Assembly (NCBI GenBank): GCA_903889915.1
Contig: CAISZK010000195.1
Span: 1 to 53,979, forward strand
DNA length: 53,979 bases
From: an uncultured Bacteroidota bacterium
GTDB taxonomy: Bacteria > Bacteroidota > Bacteroidia > Bacteroidales > CG2-30-32-10
Direction of reading: 5' to 3'
The number at the start of each line of letters is the position of its first letter. The stretch's first letter is position 1. The notes below the pieces were generated by a model. The model was not told where the DNA came from. It saw only the letters and a program-made list of their open reading frames with translations, and did not search any database. Made by a program: the position numbers and the translations under genes. Shown here piece after piece: positions 34,353 to 43,442 of the stretch.

Positions 34353-34775
34353 ATGAAAAAAATGATGAAAAGTTTGCTTACTGCTACAATCGCAGTGTTT
34401 CTGTTCTCAACAATTACCTATGCTCAGGTATCAACAAAGGAAATCACCATTACTGTGAATAAAAAAGGTGATAAACTCTGTACCAAAAACACAACAGGTA
34501 ATGCAGTTTTTGACTTTGTGATCAACGGACTCACTACCCAGAAAGAAATAGATGATTTCACCACAAAATTTAAAACACTTAAGGGTGTAGCTGATTTTGT
34601 TGTAACTTCATCTGACAACAAATGGAATGCAAGTGCAACCATCAACGTTAAAGCTACTAAAAATTATTTGAAAACTCTTCTCACTCTTGCCGGTGTGAAG
34701 AAGGTTATTATTGACGGAAAAACCATACTCACAGCAGAACTGGAAAGTTACAGGGCTACTCCAACTACGAAGTAG
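34353..34775 (+). CDS. Small secreted protein, HMA-like fold without cysteines (tentative)
   Basis: The 140-residue protein has a signal peptide (MKKMMKSLLTATIAVFLFST, cleavage near TYAQ). The mature part is alternating strand and helix (FVINGLTTQKEIDDF, NKWNASATINVKA, LKTLLTLAGVKKVIIDGK), in the style of ferredoxin-fold HMA domains but with no CxxC. It lies 43 bp after the first T9SS cargo gene and 38 bp before the second, so it is probably co-transcribed with them. It has no sorting domain itself. Function unknown. Confidence 0.7.
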   Translation: MKKMMKSLLTATIAVFLFSTITYAQVSTKEITITVNKKGDKLCTKNTTGNAVFDFVINGLTTQKEIDDFTTKFKTLKGVADFVVTSSDNKWNASATINVKATKNYLKTLLTLAGVKKVIIDGKTILTAELESYRATPTTK

Positions 34776-34813
34776 TTTTTCTGATTGAAGAAGTTAGAAA
34801 CAAAGACATTTTT

Positions 34814-37402
34814 ATGAAAAAATGTTTACTTCTGAAATCAGGACTTGTCAGGTGTTTTGTAATTGTAGTATTATTTTTCATCCCGCATTTGGTCAATGCC
34901 CAGCTAAATGTCAGTCAGGCATTGACTCCACAGCAACTGGTGCAGAATGTGCTTGTGGGTGGAGGTGTGACAGTTTCAAATGTTACCTATACAGGTTCTC
35001 TTCAGTCCTTCGCTTCATTTGCCAATGGTGGCACCACAAACCTGGGTTTAGCAGATGGTGTTATACTATGCTCGGGAAATGCGACTAATATTCCACAGGC
35101 GGCAAGTGTTTTAATGTCCACCGATCTGGGTGGGGCAGGAGATGCCAATCTCGATAATCTCACTTCGGGAGGAACCCACGATGCCACAGTTCTTGAGTTT
35201 GACTTTGTACCTTTATCCGATACTATCAAATTCCGATATGTTTTTGGTTCCGAAGAATACCATCAGTATGTAAATTCGGCTTACAATGACGTATTCGGAT
35301 TTTTTGTTTCCGGACCCAATCCTGCGGGTGGCAATTATACCAATTTAAATATTGCACGTGTACCGGGTACAACATTACCGGTTGCAATTAATAATGTCAA
35401 TAACGGTCAAACTACCAATGCTTGTTCTGGAGGACCCTGTAACAATTGTGCATATTTTATTGATAATTGTAACAATACTTCCATCGTCTTTAATGGGTTT
35501 ACTACTGTGCTGACAGCTTTGTGCCCGGTCACACCCTGTGTGCAATATCATATAAAACTGGCCATCGCGGATGTGAGTGACGGCATCCTTGACTCAGGGG
35601 TGTTTCTTGAAAAAAACAGCTTCAGTACAAACGGGATCAACTATAGCACGAGTTATACCTCCAATATTGATACGGTGGCTATTGAAGGTTGTAACAATGC
35701 CATCATTAGTTTTGTCCTGAATCAGCCTGCCATTGCGCCCGTACCAATTCATTATACTATTTCAGGAACAGCTACTGAAGGTGTGGATTATCCTGCTGTT
35801 CCCGATAGTCTCGTGATTCAGACAGGACAGGATTCTGTTTCGTTTATGATATCACCGATTAGCGATGGAATTATAGAATCTACAGAAACGGTTTACATTG
35901 TTTATCAAAATACCACTTGCGGAGGAACGGATACCATCATTGTAAAAATAAAAGATTATCCACCGATACACGCACTTTACACAAATTACAACTCTTGCTC
36001 AGGGCAGCCGGTAAATGTGAATGTTGGTACGACGGGAGGGTACCCACCTGTTTCATATTTGTGGGATAGCGGACTTGGGACTACTTCTTCTATAAATGTC
36101 AGTCCAACGGATTCAACAACCTATTTATTGACTATCTCCGATGCCTGTGGCTTTTCACAGGTTGACAGTGTGCATGTATTTGTCAGCAATATTGCAGCAA
36201 CAATTGTCAATACTGATTCAGTTACCTGCTATGGTCTGTCAGATGGAGCTGCGGCTGTAAATGCAGTAAATGGATTTACACCTTACTCTTATAGTTGGTC
36301 ACCATCAGGCGGGAATGGCAATATTGCTTCAAATATTCCGGCCGGAAGTTATACTGTTGTTGTTACCGATGATAATGGATGTACTTCTGCTGCAAATACT
36401 GTTATTTATCAGCCAACATTATTGGTTGGGGCGGTTGCCAATATTGATTCTGTACATTGTTTTGGCGAAAACAACGGGAGCGTGGCTGTTTCTGCAAACG
36501 GAGGAATACCAGGATATACTTATCAGTGGAATACAATTCCTGTTCAAAATACACCTACTGCATCAAACCTTACGTCCGGTTCTTATTCGGTTGTTATTAC
36601 CGATCACAATGGTTGTGACACCACCATTACAGCTTTCGTAAATCAGCCGGCAGATCTTGTTTTGTCAACAACCCCTGTAAATGAGGGATGTCAGAATAGT
36701 TGTAATGGGCAGGTTTCAGCAACAAGTACAGGTGGAACAGGAAGCTATATTTATACCTGGAGCAACACCCAGCACACACAAAATATTACCAATCTTTGTG
36801 CAGGCAGTTATAGTGTTACAGTTACTGATGCCCACGGTTGCAGCGAAACAAACAATGTTACGGTTTCAACCACTACATTTTTAAGTGCCAGCGCCAGTGC
36901 ATCGCCAACAAATGGACCTATTCCATTGGATGTGAATTTTAACTTTACAGGAACAGGTGCAACAACCTACAATTGGAATTTTGGTGACGGAACTTCTTCA
37001 ACTTCGGAGAATCCGGAACATACATATTCCAGTACAGGAACGTATTATGTTGTATTAACGGTTAACAGTGGTTCACCTGATAATTGTACGGATACTGTCA
37101 ATATCACCATAGTTGCTGAACTTCCTTCATTCCTTGTGATTCCGAATGTGTTTACTCCCAATGGTGATGGTAAGAATGACGAGTTTATGGTTTCCTCACA
37201 AAGCATTCAGTCTTTCAGTTGTGATATCTACAACCGTTGGGGCAAGAAAATTTTTGAATGGAGCGATGTTACCAAAGGATGGGATGGCAAGACAGAGGGA
37301 GGAAAAGATGCAAGCGATGGCGTTTACTACTATATCATCACTTCCAGAGGAATTGATAATATTGATTACAACTTGCATGGAACGATTACATTATTAAGAT
37401 AG
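34814..37402 (+). CDS. Secreted choice-of-anchor-L protein with T9SS type B sorting domain
   Basis: The 862-residue protein has a signal peptide ending near VNAQ. An N-terminal choice-of-anchor-L domain spans about 30-290 (LTPQQLVQNVLVGGGV, ILCSGNA, FRYVFGSEEYHQYVN, AIADVSDGILDSGVFLE), followed by a Calx-beta-like stretch (TEGVDYPAVPDSLVI). Then come three SprB-like repeats (DSVTCYG, DSVHCFG, NEGCQNSCNG), a PKD domain (YNWNFGDGTSS) and the type B sorting domain (VFTPNGDGKNDEF, IYNRWGKKIFEW). It is surface or secreted cargo of T9SS, in a row with the two similar genes. Confidence 0.94.
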   Translation: MKKCLLLKSGLVRCFVIVVLFFIPHLVNAQLNVSQALTPQQLVQNVLVGGGVTVSNVTYTGSLQSFASFANGGTTNLGLADGVILCSGNATNIPQAASVLMSTDLGGAGDANLDNLTSGGTHDATVLEFDFVPLSDTIKFRYVFGSEEYHQYVNSAYNDVFGFFVSGPNPAGGNYTNLNIARVPGTTLPVAINNVNNGQTTNACSGGPCNNCAYFIDNCNNTSIVFNGFTTVLTALCPVTPCVQYHIKLAIADVSDGILDSGVFLEKNSFSTNGINYSTSYTSNIDTVAIEGCNNAIISFVLNQPAIAPVPIHYTISGTATEGVDYPAVPDSLVIQTGQDSVSFMISPISDGIIESTETVYIVYQNTTCGGTDTIIVKIKDYPPIHALYTNYNSCSGQPVNVNVGTTGGYPPVSYLWDSGLGTTSSINVSPTDSTTYLLTISDACGFSQVDSVHVFVSNIAATIVNTDSVTCYGLSDGAAAVNAVNGFTPYSYSWSPSGGNGNIASNIPAGSYTVVVTDDNGCTSAANTVIYQPTLLVGAVANIDSVHCFGENNGSVAVSANGGIPGYTYQWNTIPVQNTPTASNLTSGSYSVVITDHNGCDTTITAFVNQPADLVLSTTPVNEGCQNSCNGQVSATSTGGTGSYIYTWSNTQHTQNITNLCAGSYSVTVTDAHGCSETNNVTVSTTTFLSASASASPTNGPIPLDVNFNFTGTGATTYNWNFGDGTSSTSENPEHTYSSTGTYYVVLTVNSGSPDNCTDTVNITIVAELPSFLVIPNVFTPNGDGKNDEFMVSSQSIQSFSCDIYNRWGKKIFEWSDVTKGWDGKTEGGKDASDGVYYYIITSRGIDNIDYNLHGTITLLR

Positions 37403-37639
37403 GTTGAAGGTTGAAGGTTGAAGTAAATTAGATAATTGCCTTATGCCTATTATCCATTTACCCTAAGATGTAGCAGTGAGATCGGAATTTATTTAATCCC
37501 GGTAATAACTACCTAAGCGGACATTATTAATTAAGTGAAAAGTTAGGCGTCACATGTTTGTTATAAGTTGTTGATTTGAAAATAATTTGAATGAATTTTA
37601 TTGTTTTTTGATATTAATTACCAACCCGGATTAGAAAAT

Positions 37640-40600
37640 ATGAAGAAATTATTACTTTTTGCGCTTTTAATGAGTTGTTTTACAGCAAAAACATTTTCAC
37701 AATGTGCTGGTACAACACTTACAGTTAATAACCCATCTTTTGAAGGCCCCGTTGGAGCCGGTATCACACCACCTAATTGGGATATCTGTCAACCCGGAGT
37801 TACCCCTGATACACAACCCGGGGAATGGGGTATTACGTTAGCACCCGCCAACGGAAGCAGTTATGTTGCTTTTTGTAATCAGACCAGCGGAAACTGGCAT
37901 GAAGGCGCCAGTCAAACTTTGAGCAGTCCGATGGTTGCAGGAACAACTTATTCGTTTACTCTGGACTTGGCAACAACAAACTCTACGGTAGGCGGGATCA
38001 CCCCCGGATGTATTGAGCTTCAGATATGGGGAAATATGGGAGGAAACACCGGCTGTGATGAATCTGCATTATTGTGGAGTTCAGGTGATGTTTATGATGC
38101 AGCCCACATGAATCAATGGGTATTAACCAATGTAACATTTACCCCTACTCAGAATTGGTCACACCTTTTATTTATGAGCAACAACCTGGGTTGTGTTGAT
38201 AATCCATACATCATGATGGATAACCTCTCTCCAATAACTCCTATTGTTGATGTCCCTGCATTCACCTGGTTGAATCCTTGTCAGGGAGGAGCTTTGCAGT
38301 TTACTGATCAGTCAGTGTCAACGGACGGAACCATCAATTCATGGAGCTGGGATTTTGGAGATGGAAATTCAAGTGTGTCTCAAAACCCGTCACATCTTTA
38401 TACCACGCCGCAGACATATAATGTAACACTAACGGTTACGAGTACTGTTCCATGCACCACAAGTGTGACACACCCTGTTAATGTCAATCCCTTGCCTGCA
38501 TTTCATATAACGCCGGCAAATCCTTCAATTTGTATGGGGAGCAGTGTGATTTGCAATGCGGCGCCTACAGGAAGCGGGTCTTATAATTATCAATGGTCTC
38601 CGTCCAATGGATTGTCAACAACAAACGGTCCAACTGTAACAGCGAATCCTCAGTCAACCACCATTTATACAGTCACAGCAACAGATCCTAACGGATGTTC
38701 GAATACATCTTCTTTTACCATTACAGTCAATCCTATGCCTGCACCGACTATTACAAGTCACAACGACAGTTGTGGCCTGGGTCATGGTTTTGCGCAGGTG
38801 TTTCCCAATGGCGGTACTCCGACCTTTACTTTTAACTGGAGCACAAGTCCACCTCAAACAAATGCATTGGCGACAAACTTGCCGGCCGGAACATATACTG
38901 TAACTGTTAGCGATTTTAATACATGCAGCGCTACTTCGTCTGTAACGATCACTGCGCCGCCACCATTTTTGACAACTATTTCTTCAGTTGATTCAGTTCT
39001 GTGTTTTAGTCAGACGAATGGGAATATGAATGTACATACCACAGGAGGCACCCCCGGGTATACATATATATGGAACACCAGCCCCCCACAGACAGATTCA
39101 ACAGCCTTAAATCTGGCCGCCGGCACATATACTGTTACAGTCACCGATATTATGGGTTGTGTGAGTACTATTTCTTCAACAGTTTATCAGCCAACTCAGC
39201 TTGCAGTCACTGTTTCCGGGTTAACACCGGTGCCTTGTTATGGTCAGAGTAATGGCAGCGCAACAATCTCTGCTTCGGGAGGCGTTCCCGGTTACATTTA
39301 TCAATGGAGTACAAGCCCTTCACAGACAACAGCAACTGCTTCAAATTTGCCTGCGGGTACTTATACTGTGACAGTATCGGATCATAATAGCTGCACGACA
39401 ACAACGTCTGCAACTATTACTCAACCCACATTGCTGATCAGTACTGTTTCAAGTATTGATTCTGTTCAATGTAACGGACTTGGTAACGGTAGTATTAATG
39501 TGAACACTTCAGGTGGAACAACCAATTATACATACCTTTGGAATACTACTCCCTCACAGACTACTTCAACAGCCAACAACCTTCATGCAGGTTCTTACAC
39601 AGTCACCGTAACGGATGCGAATGGCTGTACCAACACTTTAAATGCTACTGTTTATGAACCTACAGTTTTAGCTGCCGCAATCAATCATGTTGACTCTGTT
39701 AATTGTTTCGGTCAGAATAACGGAAGTATTACCACTACAGTTACGGGAGGCACACCTACTTATATTTACCATTGGAATACCACACCGCCACAAAATGGTT
39801 CCAGTTTGTCAAATGTCCCGGCAGGTCCGTATTCAGTGACTGTCACTGACCACAATGGGTGTACCAGCACGCTGACAACTATTGTTTACCAGCCAAATGC
39901 TCTTGTGTTGAACCTTACTCCTCATAATGAAGGTTGCTTAAATAGTTGCAATGGACAAGTGTCAGCCGCTGCTTCGGGTGGAACAGGGAACATCAATTAT
40001 ATATGGAGCAATAACCATACTACTCCGGCTATAACAGGGTTATGCCCGGGTGTGTACAGTGTTACCATTACTGATCATAACAATTGTACGGTATCCGGTA
40101 GTTCAACAATCTCCACAAACACCCTTATCAATGCAAATTTTATTGCTACGCCGACCATTGGAACCATTCCTTTTGATGTGAATTTCACTTTTACAGGTTC
40201 CGGAGCCAACACATATTCATGGAATTTTGGTGACGGCGGCACTTCAACCCTTCAGGATCCAACTCATACTTATACAACAACAGGTAACTATCATGTGATC
40301 CTTTTGGTTAACAGTGGCTCGCCTGATAATTGCACCGATACCGTAAGTCTTTTGGTTATCGCTGACAATCCTTCATTTCTCACAGTCCCCAATGTTTTCA
40401 CGCCTAATGGTGATGGTATAAATGATGAATTTCTTGTGAAGTATCAAAGCATCGAATCATTCAGCTGTGTGATTTATACACGATGGGGAACTAAGATCTA
40501 TGAATGGTCGGATGTATCCAAAGGGTGGGATGGCAAAACATCCGGAGGTAAAATGTCCAGCGATGGAACCTATTATTATATCCTGAGCGCAATGGGTGTT

Positions 40601-40651
40601 GATAAAACCGACTATGAATTGCATGGCACAGTCACGTTGATAAGTCATTGA
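37640..40651 (+). CDS. Large secreted SprB-repeat protein with T9SS type B sorting domain
   Basis: From the ATG at 37640 (MKKLLLFALLMSCFTAKTFS signal peptide) the protein has 1003 residues; the TTG 39 bp upstream was rejected. The head is a jelly-roll-like domain (NPSFEGP, PGCIELQIWG, to about 205), followed by PKD (WSWDFGDGNSS) and an Ig-like unit. Six SprB-like repeats follow, each with a Cys-Gly-Gln/Asn-Asn-Gly phrase and GTYTVTVSD, then a second PKD (YSWNFGDGGTS) and the type B sorting domain (VFTPNGDGINDEF, YTRWGTKIYEW). A terminator follows the stop. Confidence 0.94.
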   Translation: MKKLLLFALLMSCFTAKTFSQCAGTTLTVNNPSFEGPVGAGITPPNWDICQPGVTPDTQPGEWGITLAPANGSSYVAFCNQTSGNWHEGASQTLSSPMVAGTTYSFTLDLATTNSTVGGITPGCIELQIWGNMGGNTGCDESALLWSSGDVYDAAHMNQWVLTNVTFTPTQNWSHLLFMSNNLGCVDNPYIMMDNLSPITPIVDVPAFTWLNPCQGGALQFTDQSVSTDGTINSWSWDFGDGNSSVSQNPSHLYTTPQTYNVTLTVTSTVPCTTSVTHPVNVNPLPAFHITPANPSICMGSSVICNAAPTGSGSYNYQWSPSNGLSTTNGPTVTANPQSTTIYTVTATDPNGCSNTSSFTITVNPMPAPTITSHNDSCGLGHGFAQVFPNGGTPTFTFNWSTSPPQTNALATNLPAGTYTVTVSDFNTCSATSSVTITAPPPFLTTISSVDSVLCFSQTNGNMNVHTTGGTPGYTYIWNTSPPQTDSTALNLAAGTYTVTVTDIMGCVSTISSTVYQPTQLAVTVSGLTPVPCYGQSNGSATISASGGVPGYIYQWSTSPSQTTATASNLPAGTYTVTVSDHNSCTTTTSATITQPTLLISTVSSIDSVQCNGLGNGSINVNTSGGTTNYTYLWNTTPSQTTSTANNLHAGSYTVTVTDANGCTNTLNATVYEPTVLAAAINHVDSVNCFGQNNGSITTTVTGGTPTYIYHWNTTPPQNGSSLSNVPAGPYSVTVTDHNGCTSTLTTIVYQPNALVLNLTPHNEGCLNSCNGQVSAAASGGTGNINYIWSNNHTTPAITGLCPGVYSVTITDHNNCTVSGSSTISTNTLINANFIATPTIGTIPFDVNFTFTGSGANTYSWNFGDGGTSTLQDPTHTYTTTGNYHVILLVNSGSPDNCTDTVSLLVIADNPSFLTVPNVFTPNGDGINDEFLVKYQSIESFSCVIYTRWGTKIYEWSDVSKGWDGKTSGGKMSSDGTYYYILSAMGVDKTDYELHGTVTLISH

Positions 40652-40681
40652 TGTGAAAACAGTATTTGACTTTAATAAAAA

Positions 40682-40708
40682 GCCACCGGGATTTTCCGGT
40701 GGCTTTTT
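40682..40708 (+). terminator. Rho-independent terminator of the third T9SS cargo gene
   Basis: Stem GCCACCGG/CCGGTGGC with a 6-nt loop followed by five T, 30 bp after the stop codon. A related copy lies at 42112. Confidence 0.9.
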
Positions 40709-40832
40709 AATTTAGCGAAGAATCAAATCAAATAAATACGGATTAGCAGGGAGACACATTGCGAACTTATGGATGTGCCTTTTTCAGAAGGACGAGAGGG
40801 GATTAACTGATGTATGCTTTCAGGACCGCTGA

Positions 40833-40882
40833 CCGGATTGTAAATCTCTATAATAATAGCAGGGATTGCAAATCCCTGCTGG
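40833..40882 (+). repeat. Dispersed hairpin repeat element, copy 3
   Basis: CGGATTGTAAATCTC, TATAATAATA, then the perfect hairpin GCAGGGATT-GCA-AATCCCTGC (40859-40879). Same layout as 27801-27851 with a different stem. The rest of the 40709-41003 spacer shows nothing further. Confidence 0.7.
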
Positions 40883-41003
40883 TGGAGGAAAAATGAAAAA
40901 TAAAAGTGCTACGAGTTTTGCGATTTTTGTTCACATAGTTTTATTGTTTAGTGTTAGTTAAGTTTTGTTTTTATTTTGTAATTTAGCAGAAAAAAATTAA
41001 AGC

Positions 41004-41237
41004 ATGTTTAGAAAGATAATTGTACCTGAAAGCCCCAATATATCGCTTCTTCTGCCTGCCAATTTTGTAGGGCACGAGGTGGAAGTGATTGCTTTCCCTA
41101 TAGAAGACAAGCAAACTATCGAGAAGCAAAAAGACGAAAATAAATACTCGTGGAAAAATGCGAGGAATTTTTTTAATGCCCATAGGATAGACCTTAGTAA
41201 TTTTAAATTCAATAGGGATGAAGCAAACGAACGGTAA
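41004..41237 (+). CDS. Antitoxin, VapB-like (tentative family)
   Basis: The 77-residue protein has an N-terminal beta segment (ISLLLPANFVGHEVEVIAFPIE) in the style of AbrB-like or small Bacteroidetes antitoxins. A charged linker and a C-terminal helix (SWKNARNFFNAHRIDLSNFKF) suit toxin binding. It overlaps the PIN-domain gene by 20 bp, typical of a toxin-antitoxin pair with the antitoxin first. It should repress its own promoter and neutralise the toxin. Confidence 0.8.
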   Translation: MFRKIIVPESPNISLLLPANFVGHEVEVIAFPIEDKQTIEKQKDENKYSWKNARNFFNAHRIDLSNFKFNRDEANER

Positions 41238-41637
41238 TATTTTTTTAGACAGCAATATTTGCATATACCTTTTTGCAGAAGATGAAAGGAAAGCTGAAAT
41301 TGCATTTAATTTGATGGACAAAAGCCCTGCAATAAGCACACAGGTTATTGCAGATGCAACGAATGTGTTTATCAAAAAACATAAATTCACAAAACAAACT
41401 GCTTTGGATTCGGTGATGTTTATCATGAACAAAGCTAGAGTGAGAGTAATCACTCCAAAAACTATATGTGATGCTTTTGCTATTAGTATAAAAAATAATT
41501 TTTCATTTTATGATAGTCTTATAGTTGCTGCGGCTTTTGAAAACAATTGTTCTATTCTTTATTCAGAAGACATGCAGCATAAGCAGAAAATTACTTTTGA
41601 AAAAAAGCATATTACAGTTATCAATCCTTTTATTTAA
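41218..41637 (+). CDS. PIN-domain ribonuclease toxin, VapC-like
   Basis: The 139-residue PIN-domain protein has acidic metal-binding positions visible as D11 (IFLDSN), D46 in QVIADATNV (usually Glu in the family), D98 in FYDSLIVAAA and D117 in YSEDMQ. VapC toxins cleave RNA, often initiator tRNA or rRNA. The ATG at 41218 lies inside the end of the antitoxin gene. The pair is located between the third T9SS cargo gene and a broken copy of its 3' end. Confidence 0.88.
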   Translation: MKQTNGNIFLDSNICIYLFAEDERKAEIAFNLMDKSPAISTQVIADATNVFIKKHKFTKQTALDSVMFIMNKARVRVITPKTICDAFAISIKNNFSFYDSLIVAAAFENNCSILYSEDMQHKQKITFEKKHITVINPFI

Positions 41638-41744
41638 CTTTTATTTCCAATTTTTTTTCTTTGAGTTCTTTCCGTTACTTCGACAAGATCAGCACATCGC
41701 TTTGCGTGCCAAATTGTTTTTACTTGTTTTCTCCAATTCTGAAT

Positions 41745-42081
41745 AGTGGACCTCCTGGTAACTGAACAGACACAGTCATCATTACAATCACTGCTGATAA
41801 CCCTTCGTTTCTGACTGTTCCTAATGTTTCCATCCTAATGGTGGCAATGTGAATGACTTATTTCAGGTTAAATACTAAAGCATAACTTCATTCATTTGCA
41901 TGATATAAACCCGATGGGGAACGAAGATCTGTGAATGGTCGGATATGTCCAAAGGGTGGGATGGCAAAACATCCGGGGTAAAATGTCCAGCGATGGAACC
42001 TATTATTATATCCTGAGCGCAATGGGTGTTGATAAAACCGACTATGAATTGCATGGCACGGTCACGCTGATAAGTCATTGA
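41745..42081 (+). pseudogene. Broken second copy of a T9SS type B C-terminal region
   Basis: This segment aligns with the last 340 bp of the 37640-40651 gene, including the VFTPNGD, GWDGK and YYYILSAMGVDKTDYELHG coding parts, but is frameshifted by several indels. The last 145 bp are nearly identical to the intact gene (a few substitutions and one deleted base) while the first 190 bp are strongly diverged. It is non-functional as it stands. Confidence 0.9.
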
Positions 42082-42111
42082 TGTAAAAACAGTAATATTC
42101 TTAAACTTAAA

Positions 42112-42138
42112 GCCACCAGAATTTCCAGGTGGCTTTTT
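42112..42138 (+). terminator. Terminator following the broken T9SS copy
   Basis: Stem GCCACC/GGTGGC with T5, a diverged copy of the terminator at 40682. It is now downstream of the toxin gene and could serve the vapBC-like pair. Confidence 0.75.
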
Positions 42139-42261
42139 AAATGTGTGAGGAATCACTTCAATATGACTGCAAATCTTTTCAAGTCAACTGCAATTTTCAC
42201 GGTGATATAAATCTTACTGAATCATGCATCAATTTTTTCAAATTGTAATTTCACTTTTTAT

Positions 42262-43188
42262 TTAATAAAAAGGCTGTTCTCTGAAAAAATCGGGCCGATA
42301 ATGCATATTGCTATCAAACTCCTGCAGCCATCCACGCTCCAACCCTAGCTTTGACATTGCGTTAATAACGGCTTCATATTCCTCTTTTAATAGCGTCCTT
42401 CCAATGACTGGATGATGGATTGAACCATGCGAAGGATAATATTGCGACATGAGCGAGATATGAACCAATGGAGAGATTTCTTCAGCGATCAGTCGCAATA
42501 CATCCAAACTGTTTTCCACATGTCCGGGAAGCACAAGATGCCTGATGATAACTCCGGATTCGGCTTGACCTTCATCATTCAACCTGATGGAAGTCCCTTT
42601 TTGCCGCACCATTTCTTTAATTGCTTTAAGGGCAACTTCAGGATAACCCGGAGCATCAGAATAATCAATGGCTAACCTGTTATCAGCATATTTGAAGTCG
42701 GGCAAATAAACATCAACAAGGTTCTCAAGTGATCTTAATGATTCAACTTTATCATAGGAATTGGTGTTGTAAACAATGGTAGGTTTTCTGCCTTGTTCGT
42801 GCAAAGTATAAATGATGCTTTTTGTCTGAGGAATAAAATGTGAAGGAGAAACAAACCCCAGCAGATTAATCCCCTGATCAAGCTTAGTACAAATTTCAGA
42901 AACAATATCTTTAATTGATCTAATATTCAAAGATTGTACTGCGTTATTATTACTGATTTGATGATTCTGACAATAGATGCATTGCAGATTGCAGTGGGTG
43001 AAAAACACATTGCAAATTCCTTTTTCACCACTTATCACAGGTTCTTCACCCAAATGTTTACAAATAGAAGCAATATCAAAAGTATGACCGGTTTGGCAAT
43101 AACCATTGTTATCGTTTAGCCGATCAGCATGACATTCATGCGGACACCATGCACAATCTTTTAATTCGTTTAAATAATTGTAAAGCAT
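42262..43188 (-). CDS. Radical SAM protein, PflA-like (COG1313 type)
   Basis: The 308-residue protein has CX3CX2C in FTHCNLQCIYCQNHQ, which binds the radical SAM cluster. The N-terminal region has additional cysteines (CAWCPHEC and GYC at about 13-31), possibly for a second metal site. The rest is a partial TIM barrel with VYNTNSYDKVE, DVYLPDFKYAD and HISLMSQYYP. Proteins of this group are annotated as pyruvate formate-lyase-activating-like, but no glycyl-radical partner is in the window, so the substrate is unknown. Confidence 0.88.
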   Translation of the reverse strand: MLYNYLNELKDCAWCPHECHADRLNDNNGYCQTGHTFDIASICKHLGEEPVISGEKGICNVFFTHCNLQCIYCQNHQISNNNAVQSLNIRSIKDIVSEICTKLDQGINLLGFVSPSHFIPQTKSIIYTLHEQGRKPTIVYNTNSYDKVESLRSLENLVDVYLPDFKYADNRLAIDYSDAPGYPEVALKAIKEMVRQKGTSIRLNDEGQAESGVIIRHLVLPGHVENSLDVLRLIAEEISPLVHISLMSQYYPSHGSIHHPVIGRTLLKEEYEAVINAMSKLGLERGWLQEFDSNMHYRPDFFREQPFY

Positions 43189-43191
43189 TAC

Positions 43192-43322
43192 TAAGTCATT
43201 AGTCAGAAGTCATTAGTCATTAGTCAGAAGCCATTTATCAAAGTCCCGTCAATTAACTATTGACTAATGACTATTGACCATTGACCATTGACCATTGACT
43301 ATTGACCATTGACCATTGACTA
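43192..43322. repeat. Bidirectional TTGACNN heptamer array between divergent genes
   Basis: On the left (43192-43231) copies of AGTCATT/AGTCAGA reach to within a few bases of the PflA-like start codon. On the right (43249-43322) about ten copies of TTGACCA/TTGACTA face mutL. The two halves are in inverted orientation and could pair with each other. Confidence 0.9.
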
Positions 43323-43356
43323 TATTTCGGTTCACAGAAGTTTATAATTCGCTACT

Positions 43357-43388
43357 TTGCAAAGTTCACAAAATATTCGGTAATTTTG
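43357..43388 (+). promoter_or_regulatory. Promoter of mutL
   Basis: TTG (43357-43359), 21 nt, TAATTTTG (43381-43388) fits TTG-N17-23-TAnnTTTG, 55 nt before the ATG. The heptamer array ends 35 bp upstream of the TTG. Confidence 0.55.
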
Positions 43389-43442
43389 GCAACAAATTCC
43401 GTTGAATAAAAACTTTGTTCTTAAATTGAAAGTACTCAAAGC

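Noticed and set aside
42262-43188. True pyruvate formate-lyase activating enzyme
   Set aside because: No glycyl-radical enzyme is adjacent and the N-terminal cysteine set is that of the wider COG1313-like group.
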